A stretch of DNA of 64,000 nucleotides from CAYRWR01 sp964537555 (GTDB lineage Bacteria; Spirochaetota; Brevinematia; Brevinematales; CAYRWR01): assembly GCA_964537555.1 (NCBI GenBank), contig CAZIAD010000008.1, positions 38,276-102,275 on the forward strand. Direction: 5' to 3'. This document shows, one piece after another, positions 32,115 through 41,547 of this stretch (position 1 is the stretch's first letter; each line of letters opens with the position of its first letter). A program made the translations under genes and the position numbers. Under the pieces are notes generated by a model. The model did no database searches and was not told where the DNA came from. It was given only the letters and a program-made list of their open reading frames with translations.

Positions 32115-32849
32115 TTAGGCAATATCCGGACCGGACTTAATATCCTGTATTTTGATACAGTGATATTCTGTCACAAAGCCATCTTTGGATCGGCTTTTTT
32201 CAATTTTAAATCCTGCTTTTTCTATCATTCCATCCAGAACCCATTTAAAGGTACTATACTCTTCCCTGATATGAGTCTCAACTTCCTTTTTGAATTCCGG
32301 GCCAGCCTGTTTCTCAAATCCCAGGATCCAGTCATTGATCTTTTCTATATATTCTGTAGCATTAAAATCGAAGACAATATCAAAAATGTATAAGATCCCC
32401 TCCATCTTTAGCATTCTATTCATATTAAACAATGCTATCTGTTTCCAAAAATCCGGCAAATGATGAAAGGCCGCTTTGGTAATCAAAAGATCAACCGGGA
32501 CCGCTTTATGTTGATAACTTAAAAAGCCCGCATTGTGAAACTCGATATTATTGGGCTTAAGGGAGGATAGTTTTTTCTTAGCCTGGCTGATCATTACTTC
32601 TGAAATATCTACTCCATATACCTGTTTAAATCGCTGTATTGCATAATAAGAGATAGCCCCTGTTCCACATGCTAAATCTATAACCGAGAGTTCTTGGGTA
32701 TCCTTTAAAGACAGGAAATCAATCATGTCATTAAACTCTTTCTCAAAATCCCGGAATGTCTGATGCTGCTCATCGTATTGATCGGCAAGTTTTTCATCTG
32801 AGTAATCTACACCGCAGTGCTTATACTCATCATATATCCAGTCCAGCAT
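32115..32849 (-). CDS. Class I SAM-dependent methyltransferase
   Basis: A 244-residue cytoplasmic methyltransferase. Motif I is VIDLACGTGAISYYA, with the acidic end of strand 2 in VYGVDISEVMIS. Post-motif AAFHHLPDFWKQIALFNMNR resembles the small-molecule methyltransferase group (Methyltransf_25/11). The substrate cannot be told. It stands alone with an AAGGAG ribosome site. A GGAGC/GCTCC stem at 32076-32097 lies just beyond its end, without a T-tract. Confidence 0.88.
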   Translation of the reverse strand: MLDWIYDEYKHCGVDYSDEKLADQYDEQHQTFRDFEKEFNDMIDFLSLKDTQELSVIDLACGTGAISYYAIQRFKQVYGVDISEVMISQAKKKLSSLKPNNIEFHNAGFLSYQHKAVPVDLLITKAAFHHLPDFWKQIALFNMNRMLKMEGILYIFDIVFDFNATEYIEKINDWILGFEKQAGPEFKKEVETHIREEYSTFKWVLDGMIEKAGFKIEKSRSKDGFVTEYHCIKIQDIKSGPDIA

Positions 32850-33202
32850 AGTTTCTTGCTCCTTAAAAAATTATTATCACATAAGCGTTTCAATTTGGGA
32901 ATACAGCAACCGGAAGACCATAAATCCAGCCATTGTAAATCCCTTTATGATACATTATATATAATCCAATATAGTAATAAAAACATATTATAAAAGATAG
33001 AACAGAATTTTGGTAGATTAAGAGGTACAAAGATTGAGAAAGCTATTTGCTTCATAATAAAAACTCTTCACATTTTGTTTAATGCCTGAAGGAACTACAT
33101 GAAAGAACCCTTATATTGACAATAAATTCTGATATATCAACATGGTGCGGGTAAAGCTGGAAAATCACAGAGGTGGACACTATGCTCTCTGATAAAAAGG
33201 AT
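32850..33202. other. Gene-free stretch
   Basis: About 350 AT-rich bases between the methyltransferase and a terminator. I find no open frame of meaningful length, no RNA gene and no repeats. A TTGACA at 33116-33121 has no matching -10, and there is a ten-base palindrome TGATATATCA at 33130-33139. Confidence 0.6.
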
Positions 33203-33226
33203 GGGGCTGCCTCACAAGGCAGCCCC
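33203..33226 (-). terminator. Intrinsic terminator after the YegP gene
   Basis: A perfect 9-bp stem GGGGCTGCC/GGCAGCCCC with a 6-base loop. On the minus strand it is followed by ATCCTTTTT. Confidence 0.85.
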
Positions 33227-33240
33227 TTTACCTTACTTAA

Positions 33241-33423
33241 TTAGTCTTTGACTTCTACAATATCCGCATCAGGTGCATTTTTCTTTATGGATGCAATACC
33301 ATTTTCACACGCTGACTTGGATGCATATCCTTCACCAGTGGCAATCACTTGTCCGTTACCCGCTTTCAATCTGAATCGATATTCACCTTTCTTATCTTTA
33401 TAGATCTCAAATTTTGCAGCCAT
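33241..33423 (-). CDS. YegP/DUF1508-family protein
   Basis: A 60-residue protein with one DUF1508 unit: FEIYKDKKGEYRFRLKAGNG, then ATGEGYASKSACENGI and a closing ADIVEVKD. E. coli YegP has two such units; single-unit forms are common. It folds as a small alpha-beta protein, and its function is unknown. It has its own promoter and terminator, so it is a one-gene unit. Confidence 0.92.
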   Translation of the reverse strand: MAAKFEIYKDKKGEYRFRLKAGNGQVIATGEGYASKSACENGIASIKKNAPDADIVEVKD

Positions 33424-33448
33424 GACGATACCTCCCTTGGTTTCATTA

Positions 33449-33476
33449 ATTCTAACACTTTCAGGAGATTTGTCAA
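33449..33476 (-). promoter_or_regulatory. Predicted promoter of the YegP gene
   Basis: Minus-strand TTGACA (33476-33471), 16 bases, TAGAAT (33454-33449). The -35 lies five bases beyond the stop codon of the Cys-rich gene. Confidence 0.65.
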
Positions 33477-33480
33477 AATT

Positions 33481-33642
33481 TTAGTCTCTCTTTTTAGGCC
33501 TCTCTTCATGCTTAGGCTCAGGGGGGGTGGCCCATTTCACCCCGCTTTTATTAAGCACACATCCCTTTTCCCCGGGAACACAGGGCTGGCGCCGCAGCTG
33601 GCACTGGCCATTGAGCTCGTGGGGACAGCTCCATCCACTCAT
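33481..33642 (-). CDS. Small Cys-rich protein
   Basis: A 53-residue protein too short for most gene callers. It reads MSGWSCPHELNGQC, then LRRQPCVPGEKGCVLNK, with four cysteines in a C-x7-C-x6-C-x6-C layout, and a Pro/Glu/Lys-rich tail. The compact Cys core suggests a metal site; I recall similar CPHE...PGxKGCVL proteins in anaerobes but cannot name a family. It starts one base after the stop of the large OmpA-domain gene, so it is probably translated by coupling; its own ribosome site is weak. Confidence 0.65.
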   Translation of the reverse strand: MSGWSCPHELNGQCQLRRQPCVPGEKGCVLNKSGVKWATPPEPKHEERPKKRD

Positions 33643-33643
33643 A

Positions 33644-36304
33644 CTAGTTCTTAAGGAGCATAAACTCTACACGCCGGTTTTTACGGCGGCCGGAGTCAGT
33701 ACTGTTATCCGCCACTGGAAACTGGAAGGCATAGCCCTCGGTAATGAGCCGGCTTTCGCTTATCCCTTTGGACACCAGGTAATCCCTGACGGCTTCAGCG
33801 CGGGCCTTGGACAGCTTGAGATTGGCTTCTTCGGTACCTACGTTATCGGTATGCCCGGAGATCTCCACCTGGTAGTTTTTATACTTCTTGAGGATCTGAG
33901 CCACACGGTTCAGGATAATAAAACCCTTGCCTTTAATAGATGACTTTCCAAATTCAAATTCTATATTGGAGATACGGATCTTCAGTCCTCGGGGGGTAGC
34001 CTCTACCAGCACATCCACAGCGATGGAGTCCAGATCCATGTCCTTGATCATATTGCCCAGCTCATCACTGATACTGAGTCGCACTTTATAATCCTGGGCC
34101 GACTCTACAGGCTCGCCTTTTTCTGACTTGCCATCCCAGTAGATCTTAGGTGCGGGAGTGCCGGTACCCGAGAAGGTCTTAAAAGGCCGTCCGTCAGGGT
34201 CTACAATAGTGAGCTTCCAGTCCTTGATGCCGGAGACATCAGTGGTGTCCAGGCTGATCTCCAGCTGATCATTTTCCCCATCTCCATCCGGAGAAAAGAG
34301 ATCAGGGCTGGTCTTATAAGTCACCCGGGGAGCTTCAGTATCGAGGAGGAACTCCATGGAGTCACTCTGGGGCCGGTTCCCGTTATTATATTTGGCTACC
34401 AGATTGGCTTTATACTTTCCGTCCGGCACCTGCACCCCTTTATCATCCTTTCCATCCCAGGACAGGGACTGAGGCATGGTGCTGCCGGATATTTTGCGGA
34501 CTATGCGCCCTTCTTTATCCATGACCACCAGATCCCAGGAATCCAGGCCTTCGGAATCAGAGAGCTGGGGTTTGAAGACCATGCTGTCTTTCTGTTTATC
34601 TCCATTAGGGGAGAATCCTTTGCCAATGGGCTCCAATCCCAGGAACTGCTTTTTGGTACTCAGAGTAATAGTATTTATAGCCAGGATAGTGCGGTTACCA
34701 GCCAGGTCTGAGCCATAGACCACATAGTCATAACTGCCGTCGGGCAGTACTTTACCCTGCTTGTCTTTTCCATCCCAGAACAGAGATGCGGGGGGGGTAT
34801 CCTGCCAGTCCCAGCTCAGGACGACATTTCCCTGTCCATCCCGGATATCAGCCTTCCACAGGTCACCGGCGGAGAGCTCCTGATGGATCTCGACCTGGTC
34901 CTGATTTCCATCCCCATTAGGGGAAAAGAGCTTGAAGTCAATAGCCAGCTGAGCGCTGGGTGGAGTCAGGTCGAGACGAATGGTCTTGGCCTGGGACTGG
35001 CCCTGGTTCTTAAGCTCGTCCACTGCATCCAGCTGGACCTTGTACTCCCCGTCAGGCAGGATAAATCCGTCCTGTGAGGTGCCGTCCCACTCGACCTGGG
35101 CGGGAATGGCTACTGCTTCCTTCTTGGCCCAGAGCCGTTTCCAGAACTTTTTCAGGTCCAGAGTGGTATCTCTTTCCTCCTGGGCCTTGACTATTTTGAC
35201 CTGGTCTCCCAGGTGGTTATATATCCTAAGATTCCAGTCTTTGACCAGGCTGGCATCTTTTATGTCCAGGCCCATGGCCACCCGGTCCTGGCTTCCGTCA
35301 TAGTTAGGGGAAAAATAAACCACATCCTGATCTTTCTTACCCTGGAACTCCACTCCGGTAGTAGGGGGCTTTTTATCGGGTAGTCCGAAGGCCAGCTCAG
35401 CTCCCAGGAAGTGTACCGCACCCCCACTGTTAAAAGCAAAGGGATTATAGGAATAAAATATTTCTACCGGGGTATCGCCAAAATCCCAGCTAAAGGAGGC
35501 CCCAATAGTATAATTAGCCAGGCCATTGGTTGTGCCTGTCATACCGCTGGTCCCATATAGAAATCCTCCGGTGAGGTTGAAATGTTCTGCCAGGGTAAGC
35601 TTAAGCCCCGTGTTTATCATAGCATAAAAGGGATAGAGGCCCAGGCTGAAGTCAGCATTTGCCCCCAGCTTGACTATACCGTAATCCATGACCTGTGATG
35701 AAAGCCCGGTCCTCAGTATAATACCGGGTAAAGGACTGCTGCTGTCTACCCTGGAGGGCAGGCCCAAACCGGTGACTGCCAGGCCCCACTTGGTATCGGA
35801 AAAGCCAAAGCCGATTTTATTGGTAATGGCTTTCTTGAGCCGGATGATGGCCCCCAGGTCCAGGCCGAAACCGGTCCCGGTCAGACTGCTGGCTGTGATC
35901 TGATTGAGAAAGTAGGCGCTAAAGCCGAAAGCCAGGTCGTCTGTGATCATCTTGGAGTGGCCTACATTGAGGGTCATGACTCCCCCGATGCCACTAGCTA
36001 CATTGATAGAGCGGAAGGCGGCACTCAGGGTACCGGCTTGCAGGGGGGCATTTATCCCGAAGTCCATGACAGAGTAGGATGAACCCAGGCCCACCTGTCC
36101 GAAAGTGCGTAAGCGGTGTACAAAGGCGGGATTGGCCGGATTGATAAAAAAGCCTCCCCCATACTCCAGGGAAGCGAGGCCGGTATAGCCCATTCCATTA
36201 AGGGAGGGAGCTGTACCGGTATAGATCCACTGTGATCCGTCAGAGACCGCATGGACCTGGGTAAATAATAATGCCAGCATCAATAAGATTAGTGATCTTT
36301 TCAT
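33644..36304 (-). CDS. Large outer-membrane protein: UPF0164-like barrel, four Ig-like repeats, OmpA domain
   Basis: An 886-residue mosaic. After a signal peptide, residues about 21-310 form a beta-barrel of the UPF0164/PorV type (NGMGYTGLASLEYGGGFFIN). Four FlgD-like Ig repeats follow, from about 330 to 755, each opening FSPNxDGxxD and containing WDGKxxKGxxLPDGxY. The C-terminus is an OmpA-type peptidoglycan-binding domain (FEFGKSSIKGKGFIIL, VEISGHTDNVGTEEANLKLS, RRKNRRVEFMLL). It thus spans the outer membrane, projects Ig domains and holds the cell wall. The start at 36304 follows AAAGGA. It comes after the Eis-like gene in the carB operon. Confidence 0.88.
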   Translation of the reverse strand: MKRSLILLMLALLFTQVHAVSDGSQWIYTGTAPSLNGMGYTGLASLEYGGGFFINPANPAFVHRLRTFGQVGLGSSYSVMDFGINAPLQAGTLSAAFRSINVASGIGGVMTLNVGHSKMITDDLAFGFSAYFLNQITASSLTGTGFGLDLGAIIRLKKAITNKIGFGFSDTKWGLAVTGLGLPSRVDSSSPLPGIILRTGLSSQVMDYGIVKLGANADFSLGLYPFYAMINTGLKLTLAEHFNLTGGFLYGTSGMTGTTNGLANYTIGASFSWDFGDTPVEIFYSYNPFAFNSGGAVHFLGAELAFGLPDKKPPTTGVEFQGKKDQDVVYFSPNYDGSQDRVAMGLDIKDASLVKDWNLRIYNHLGDQVKIVKAQEERDTTLDLKKFWKRLWAKKEAVAIPAQVEWDGTSQDGFILPDGEYKVQLDAVDELKNQGQSQAKTIRLDLTPPSAQLAIDFKLFSPNGDGNQDQVEIHQELSAGDLWKADIRDGQGNVVLSWDWQDTPPASLFWDGKDKQGKVLPDGSYDYVVYGSDLAGNRTILAINTITLSTKKQFLGLEPIGKGFSPNGDKQKDSMVFKPQLSDSEGLDSWDLVVMDKEGRIVRKISGSTMPQSLSWDGKDDKGVQVPDGKYKANLVAKYNNGNRPQSDSMEFLLDTEAPRVTYKTSPDLFSPDGDGENDQLEISLDTTDVSGIKDWKLTIVDPDGRPFKTFSGTGTPAPKIYWDGKSEKGEPVESAQDYKVRLSISDELGNMIKDMDLDSIAVDVLVEATPRGLKIRISNIEFEFGKSSIKGKGFIILNRVAQILKKYKNYQVEISGHTDNVGTEEANLKLSKARAEAVRDYLVSKGISESRLITEGYAFQFPVADNSTDSGRRKNRRVEFMLLKN

Positions 36305-36317
36305 TTTTAAATCCTTT

Positions 36318-37493
36318 CTAAAATATTTCATTCAGGTAATTTATCATTTTTGGAAAATAAGTATCCATGATCCCCACTTTATTTTCATCGCTGCACTGCA
36401 GCCTTCCGGCCTTCCAGGCCTGGAGAGGACTCATATAGCCCAGCCCGATCTGGCTCAGAGTTACAATATCCAGAGACAGGTCTTCTTTATTATCGGTCTT
36501 TTCGACACTTAGCTTACCACCCTGCCAGTGGAATCTGAAATGTGCCCGGTTCCACACCAGGAGAGGGTCATCCAGGGCAATAGTGAGGATGTTATCGCCT
36601 GTACCGGGAAAGCTCAGTTTAGCAAAAAAAGCAGGGACATCGACGATACGCCCCATCATATTGGACTCTATACTGCGTTTTTGCCGGCTGTCACTGATCT
36701 CCAGCAGAAAGGGGTCATCCACAGGGGCATTCATCCACAGCACGGTGTCAGCTTCGGACCTATGCCGATACACCAGATGCAGCAGGGCGTGCCGGGCGGG
36801 AGTATCCTTATAGGTGAGCTCGTAGATATTAAACCTACGGTCTTTTATAGAAAAATGTATGACTCCGCTAAGGCTGCCATCGGCATCAAAAGCCCCATAG
36901 CGGGTGTGGTGATCCAGTTCAGCCCAGTCAAACTTAAAACGCCACTCTTCCAGGCTGCGCATAAATACAGCATTATAGGGCTGAGTGTACTCCCGGTAAA
37001 CCCCATCCATGGCGGAGACATCCTCCGGGGTCAGCATACGGTAGCTGTGCTCACCGGGTATGAACTGCCTGAGATGGTCCATAGAAAATTCGGTAGTCAT
37101 CTTTTCATAAGTGAGCCCATAGCCCATCCGGCGGTAGAAATCATATTCAAAGGGACCCAGGACTGAGATGACCTGGCCCGATTTTTTCATACGGCCCATG
37201 CCGTGAAACATAAGTTTACGCACATATCCCTGATTCCGGTATTCAGGGAGAGTCCCCACTGAGCTTATGCCCCCGCACTTCATCCAGGTGTCCCGGACCC
37301 TCACATTAAAGGGGAGAATGAGCATGCTGGACAAAAGGGTCTCTCCATCGAAAATACCCAGAGAATGATCGACTTTATATGACTTTGCAAAGAACAGATT
37401 AGTCCTTTCGGGGTGATGGTCATGATCAAAACAATAGGAATCAATGTGCCTGGCCTGGTGGATCTCCTGTTCCTTGAGTGGGCGTATTTCCAT
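36318..37493 (-). CDS. Eis-like GNAT N-acetyltransferase
   Basis: A 391-residue acyltransferase. The N-terminal half is a GNAT domain with the acetyl-CoA loop GISSVGTLPEYRNQGYVRKL and LGPFEYDFYRRMGYGLTYE. The second half is a second GNAT-like fold, and the last 90 residues resemble the SCP2 sterol-carrier-like domain, as in Eis (enhanced intracellular survival) proteins. These modify amines such as aminoglycosides or protein lysines; the natural substrate here is unknown. It follows carB by 19 bases with a strong AGGAGGAG site. Confidence 0.85.
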   Translation of the reverse strand: MEIRPLKEQEIHQARHIDSYCFDHDHHPERTNLFFAKSYKVDHSLGIFDGETLLSSMLILPFNVRVRDTWMKCGGISSVGTLPEYRNQGYVRKLMFHGMGRMKKSGQVISVLGPFEYDFYRRMGYGLTYEKMTTEFSMDHLRQFIPGEHSYRMLTPEDVSAMDGVYREYTQPYNAVFMRSLEEWRFKFDWAELDHHTRYGAFDADGSLSGVIHFSIKDRRFNIYELTYKDTPARHALLHLVYRHRSEADTVLWMNAPVDDPFLLEISDSRQKRSIESNMMGRIVDVPAFFAKLSFPGTGDNILTIALDDPLLVWNRAHFRFHWQGGKLSVEKTDNKEDLSLDIVTLSQIGLGYMSPLQAWKAGRLQCSDENKVGIMDTYFPKMINYLNEIF

Positions 37494-37512
37494 GACTTAC
37501 TCCTCCTGGAGA

Positions 37513-40500
37513 TCAGTGTTTGAAAAACTCCTGCAGGGACCGGACTTCTATAGTTTTATTATGAAGGGCATCCAGGGCCTCAGCCATGGCTGTAATACCA
37601 TGGGAAGTAGTGACCAGAGGGATGCGCAGCAGGGTGGCAGTCTTACGGATATAGGTGTCATCCGTATGGGCCTGTTCACCGGCAGGGGTATTCAGTATGA
37701 GATTGATGTTTCCGTTCTTGAGCTCATCAATGATATTGGGCCGGCCCTCGTTCAGCTTAAAGATAGTCTCGCAGGCTACACCCTGTTCTTTGAGAAAGGT
37801 AGCGGTACCCTGAGTGCCACGCAGGGAATAGCCCAGGCCCTCTATCTTTTTAATAGCCGCCAGAGATCTTTTTTTATCATGGTCATTGATAGTGACCAGT
37901 ATGGTTCCCTGCTTAGGCAGATTCATTCCTGATCCCACCTGGGACTTAAGGAAAGCCACTCCGAAGTCATAATCAATACCCATTACTTCACCAGTGGATT
38001 TCATCTCCGGTGACAGTACAGTGTCCACTTCGGGGAATTTGTTAAAGGGGAGGACCACTTCTTTTACAGAGATATATTTAGGCTCAGTATATTTAGTGAT
38101 GCCCATATCCCTGAGCTTTTCTCCCATCATGACCCGGGAGGCGACTTTGGCCCAGGGTATACCACTGGCCTTAGATACAAAGGGCACGGTACGGCTGGCC
38201 CGGGGATTGACCTCGATAAAGAAGATCTCTCCGTCTTTTACAGCGAACTGTACATTCATAAGCCCCCGTACATCTAGGCGTTTGCCCATCAGTACAGTCT
38301 GACGTTCTATTTCCTTGACGATCTTAGGGTCCAGGGTAATAGGAGGCAGTATCATAGCAGAGTCACCGGAGTGTATACCGGCTTCTTCAATATGCTGCAT
38401 AATACCCGATACTACTACATCCTGTCCATCCCCCACAGCGTCCACATCCACTTCCTGGGCATCTTCCAGAAACTTATCGATCAGTACAGGCCCCCCTTCC
38501 AGAGTCTCAGCTTCTTCTATAAGGTAGGTCTCGAGCTCCTGGGGATTGTAACAGATGAGCATAGCCCGGCCGCCCAGCACATAAGAGGGACGAGCCAGGA
38601 TGGGGTAGCCGATCCGCTCAGCGATCTTCATAGCCTGTTCCGGACTGGTAGCAGTGGCGGAGGGGGGCTGCTTAAAGCCCAGCTCTTCGATGAGAGCATG
38701 GAAACGGTCTCTGTCTTCTGCCAGGTCGATGGCATCGGGGCTGGTACCCAGAATCGTGACACCGGCCTTTTTCAGATCCAGGGCCAGCTTCAGAGGGGTC
38801 TGCCCTCCAAACTGCAGCACCACACCCAGTGGCTTCTCTTTATTATAAATGTTCATCACATCTTCAAAGGTAAGGGGCTCAAAGTAGAGCTTATCAGAAA
38901 TATCGTAGTCGGTAGATACCGTCTCAGGGTTGGAATTGACCATGATGGTCTCATAACCCGCCTCTCTCAGAGCCATGGAGCAGTGCACACAGGCGTAGTC
39001 AAACTCTATCCCCTGTCCGATACGGTTAGGGCCGGAACCCAGGATCATGACTTTCTGTTTGTCATCCGGATTGGACTCGTCTTCATCTTCCCAGGTGGAG
39101 TAGAAATAAGGAGTATAGGCCTGGAACTCAGCGGCACAGGTGTCCACCAGCTTGTAGGTCACTTCGACCCCTATTTTCTGACGATAGGCAATAATATCGG
39201 CAACACTCAGATCTCCATCCAGTAACTGGGCCAGCTGAGCATCGGAGAATCCATATTGCTTGACTGCCTTAAGCTCCCAGGCTTCGAAACTATCCAGCTT
39301 CCTTCCCCGGATGCTGTCTTCCCTCTCCACGATCTCCTGCATATTCTTGAGGTACCATTTATCTATCATGTTGATCTCATGGATCTCATCTATGGACATC
39401 CCGGCCTGGAGGGCATTCTTGATATAGAGGATACGGTCAGGACTGGGGATGCGCAGCTTTTCGATCAGGGTGGAGGCCGGCACATCCGGTCCGCCTACCA
39501 TTCCGATATAGCCTCTTTCCAGGGAGCGCATTCCCTTCTGGAGAGCTTCTTTAAAAGTACGGCCTATGGCCATGGTCTCACCCACACTTTTCATCTGGGT
39601 ACCCAGGACAGGCTTGGCTTCTTTGAATTTTTCAAAAGTAAAGCGGGGAATCTTAACTACCACATAGTCCAGAGTAGGTTCAAAGGACGCCGGGGTCTCT
39701 TTTGTGATGTCATTGGAGATCTCATCCAGGGTATAGCCTACAGATAGCTTAGCCGCAAACTTGGCAATAGGGAATCCGGTAGCCTTGGATGCCAGTGCGG
39801 ACGAACGGCTGACCCGGGGATTCATCTCGATGACTACTACCTCTCCATCTTCCGGATTGATGGCAAACTGTATATTGGAACCGCCGGTGTCTACCCCTAT
39901 CTCCCGGATAATGGCGATAGAGTAGTCTCTGAGACGCTGATATTCCTTGTCGGTCAGGGTCTGGGCGGGAGCCACTGTTATAGAGTCCCCGGTGTGTACT
40001 CCCATGGGGTCAAAGTTTTCGATAGAACAGACAATGACTACATTATCTTTGGTATCACGCATCACTTCCAGCTCATATTCCTTCCAGCCCAGAAGCGACT
40101 TATCGATCTGGACTTCGTTTTTAATGGACAGATCCAGTCCGCGTTTGACTATCTCTTCGAATTCTTCGATATTATAGGCGATCCCCCCTCCGGTACCCCC
40201 CAGGGTATAGGCGGGACGTACTATGAGAGGATAGCCGAAACGGTCCACAGCCTGCAGGGCTTCTTCGTAAGAGTGTACCACCAGACTCTCCGGTACCTTG
40301 AGCCCGATATGGGCCATGGCTTTATTGAAGAGGTCTCGGTCCTCACCTTTGAGGATGGCATCATAATTAGCCCCAATCATCTCTACATTATACTTTTCCA
40401 GTATGCCGCTCTCGTAGAGCTGTACAGCTGTATTCAGGGCAGTCTGGCCTCCCAGGGTAGGAAGCAGAGCGTCGGGGCGTTCTTTAGCGATGATCTTTTC

Positions 40501-40722
40501 TACGTATTCAGGAGTGATAGGTTCGATATAGGTGTGATCAGCGACCTCGGGGTCGGTCATAATAGTAGCTGGATTGGAGTTTACCAGCACTACTTCAAAG
40601 CCCTCTTCTTTGAGGGCTTTACAGGCCTGGGTACCGGAATAGTCAAATTCGCAGGCCTGGCCGATCACGATGGGCCCTGCTCCTATGATGAGTATCTTGT
40701 GAATGTCGGTACGCTTTGGCAT
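37513..40722 (-). CDS. carB: Carbamoyl-phosphate synthase large subunit
   Basis: Makes carbamoyl phosphate from ammonia (channelled from CarA glutaminase), bicarbonate and two ATP, for pyrimidines and arginine. At 1069 residues it is full length: two homologous ATP-grasp halves, opening ILIIGAGPIVIGQACEFDYS and MILGSGPNRIGQGIEFDYA, an oligomerisation domain between, and a C-terminal MGS-like allosteric domain (LVTINDHDKKRSLAAI). No carA is in the window. It leads an operon with the Eis-like, OmpA-domain and Cys-rich genes, an odd set of partners. Confidence 0.98.
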   Translation of the reverse strand: MPKRTDIHKILIIGAGPIVIGQACEFDYSGTQACKALKEEGFEVVLVNSNPATIMTDPEVADHTYIEPITPEYVEKIIAKERPDALLPTLGGQTALNTAVQLYESGILEKYNVEMIGANYDAILKGEDRDLFNKAMAHIGLKVPESLVVHSYEEALQAVDRFGYPLIVRPAYTLGGTGGGIAYNIEEFEEIVKRGLDLSIKNEVQIDKSLLGWKEYELEVMRDTKDNVVIVCSIENFDPMGVHTGDSITVAPAQTLTDKEYQRLRDYSIAIIREIGVDTGGSNIQFAINPEDGEVVVIEMNPRVSRSSALASKATGFPIAKFAAKLSVGYTLDEISNDITKETPASFEPTLDYVVVKIPRFTFEKFKEAKPVLGTQMKSVGETMAIGRTFKEALQKGMRSLERGYIGMVGGPDVPASTLIEKLRIPSPDRILYIKNALQAGMSIDEIHEINMIDKWYLKNMQEIVEREDSIRGRKLDSFEAWELKAVKQYGFSDAQLAQLLDGDLSVADIIAYRQKIGVEVTYKLVDTCAAEFQAYTPYFYSTWEDEDESNPDDKQKVMILGSGPNRIGQGIEFDYACVHCSMALREAGYETIMVNSNPETVSTDYDISDKLYFEPLTFEDVMNIYNKEKPLGVVLQFGGQTPLKLALDLKKAGVTILGTSPDAIDLAEDRDRFHALIEELGFKQPPSATATSPEQAMKIAERIGYPILARPSYVLGGRAMLICYNPQELETYLIEEAETLEGGPVLIDKFLEDAQEVDVDAVGDGQDVVVSGIMQHIEEAGIHSGDSAMILPPITLDPKIVKEIERQTVLMGKRLDVRGLMNVQFAVKDGEIFFIEVNPRASRTVPFVSKASGIPWAKVASRVMMGEKLRDMGITKYTEPKYISVKEVVLPFNKFPEVDTVLSPEMKSTGEVMGIDYDFGVAFLKSQVGSGMNLPKQGTILVTINDHDKKRSLAAIKKIEGLGYSLRGTQGTATFLKEQGVACETIFKLNEGRPNIIDELKNGNINLILNTPAGEQAHTDDTYIRKTATLLRIPLVTTSHGITAMAEALDALHNKTIEVRSLQEFFKH

Positions 40723-40751
40723 GTCCTCTCCCCTGACTCCGAAATTTAACT

Positions 40752-40780
40752 ATTATAAAGAGTAGACGCTTAAAAGTCAA
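40752..40780 (-). promoter_or_regulatory. Predicted promoter of carB
   Basis: Minus-strand TTGACT (40780-40775), 17 bases, TATAAT (40757-40752). The leader is about 25-30 bases, with no attenuator or riboswitch structure visible. Confidence 0.75.
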
Positions 40781-40821
40781 AACATACCCGAACTGAAATA
40801 GATGAATAAAGGCATACAATA

Positions 40822-40850
40822 TTGTCAAAAATCCGGATTCCCCTTAAAAT
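40822..40850 (+). promoter_or_regulatory. Predicted promoter of the LolD/FtsX-type ABC genes
   Basis: TTGTCA (40822-40827), 17 bases, TAAAAT (40845-40850). It is divergent from the carB promoter about 40 bases away. Confidence 0.65.
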
Positions 40851-40875
40851 AGTACAATCGTTTAAGGATACAAAT

Positions 40876-41547
40876 ATGCTGGAAATAAAAGGACTGGAAA
40901 AACACTACCGCATCGCCGGGACTAAGCGTACCATACTCCATAAGCTGGATATGCACCTCGATAAGGGGGAGATCGTGGCGGTATCCGGTAAATCCGGATG
41001 TGGAAAGACTACTTTGCTCAACATTATTGCCGGGCTCACTGTGCCCAGTGGTGGAGTGATATCCTTTAGGGGACGCAGGCTGCGCTATGTGTCCGACTTT
41101 TTTGTCTCCCGCTTTCGTAACCGGCACCTGGGCTTTATCTTTCAGACCTTTAAGCTGCTGGATAACCACACCGTAAAAGCCAACATCCTGCTGGCCGCCC
41201 GCATCCGGGGCAGAGTGGATAAAGGCCTGCAAGCCCGGCTCATCGACCTCCTGGCACGGCTGGAGATGTCGGAATATATCAATACCAGGGTGGGCCTGCT
41301 CTCGGGAGGGCAGAAACAGCGCGTAGCTATCGCCCGGGCCCTTATCAATGATCCCGATATCATCCTGGCAGATGAGCCCACCGCTAATCTGGACCGGGAT
41401 ACTTCTATTGAGATCTTCAAAGTCCTGGAAGCCCTACGTAAAGAAGGCAAAGCCATTCTCATCGTGACTCATAAAGATTATATGCTCAAGAAAGCTGACC
41501 GGGTATTCCACATGGAAGACGGCGTCCTTAAGGCAGGTAAAAAATGA
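40876..41547 (+). CDS. ABC transporter ATPase, LolD/MacB type
   Basis: A 223-residue ATPase that would power the FtsX-like permease encoded next. Walker A is SGKSGCGKTTLL, the signature LLSGGQKQRVAIARAL and Walker B IILADEPTANLD. The start at 40876 (MLEIKGLEKHY) follows AAGGA and lies after the promoter; the longer frame would begin inside the -35. The close four-base overlap (ATGA) with the permease supports one complex. Such pairs export lipoproteins, peptides or regulate peptidoglycan hydrolases; the cargo is unknown. Confidence 0.92.
   Translation: MLEIKGLEKHYRIAGTKRTILHKLDMHLDKGEIVAVSGKSGCGKTTLLNIIAGLTVPSGGVISFRGRRLRYVSDFFVSRFRNRHLGFIFQTFKLLDNHTVKANILLAARIRGRVDKGLQARLIDLLARLEMSEYINTRVGLLSGGQKQRVAIARALINDPDIILADEPTANLDRDTSIEIFKVLEALRKEGKAILIVTHKDYMLKKADRVFHMEDGVLKAGKK

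Noticed and set aside
38371..39225. A 284-codon plus-strand frame opposite carB
   Set aside because: carB is certain over this stretch; this frame is a codon-bias shadow with no family match.
40822..40875. TTG start at 40822 for the LolD-type ATPase
   Set aside because: This TTG is part of the -35 element; the ATG at 40876 follows AAGGA and opens the normal LolD N-terminus.
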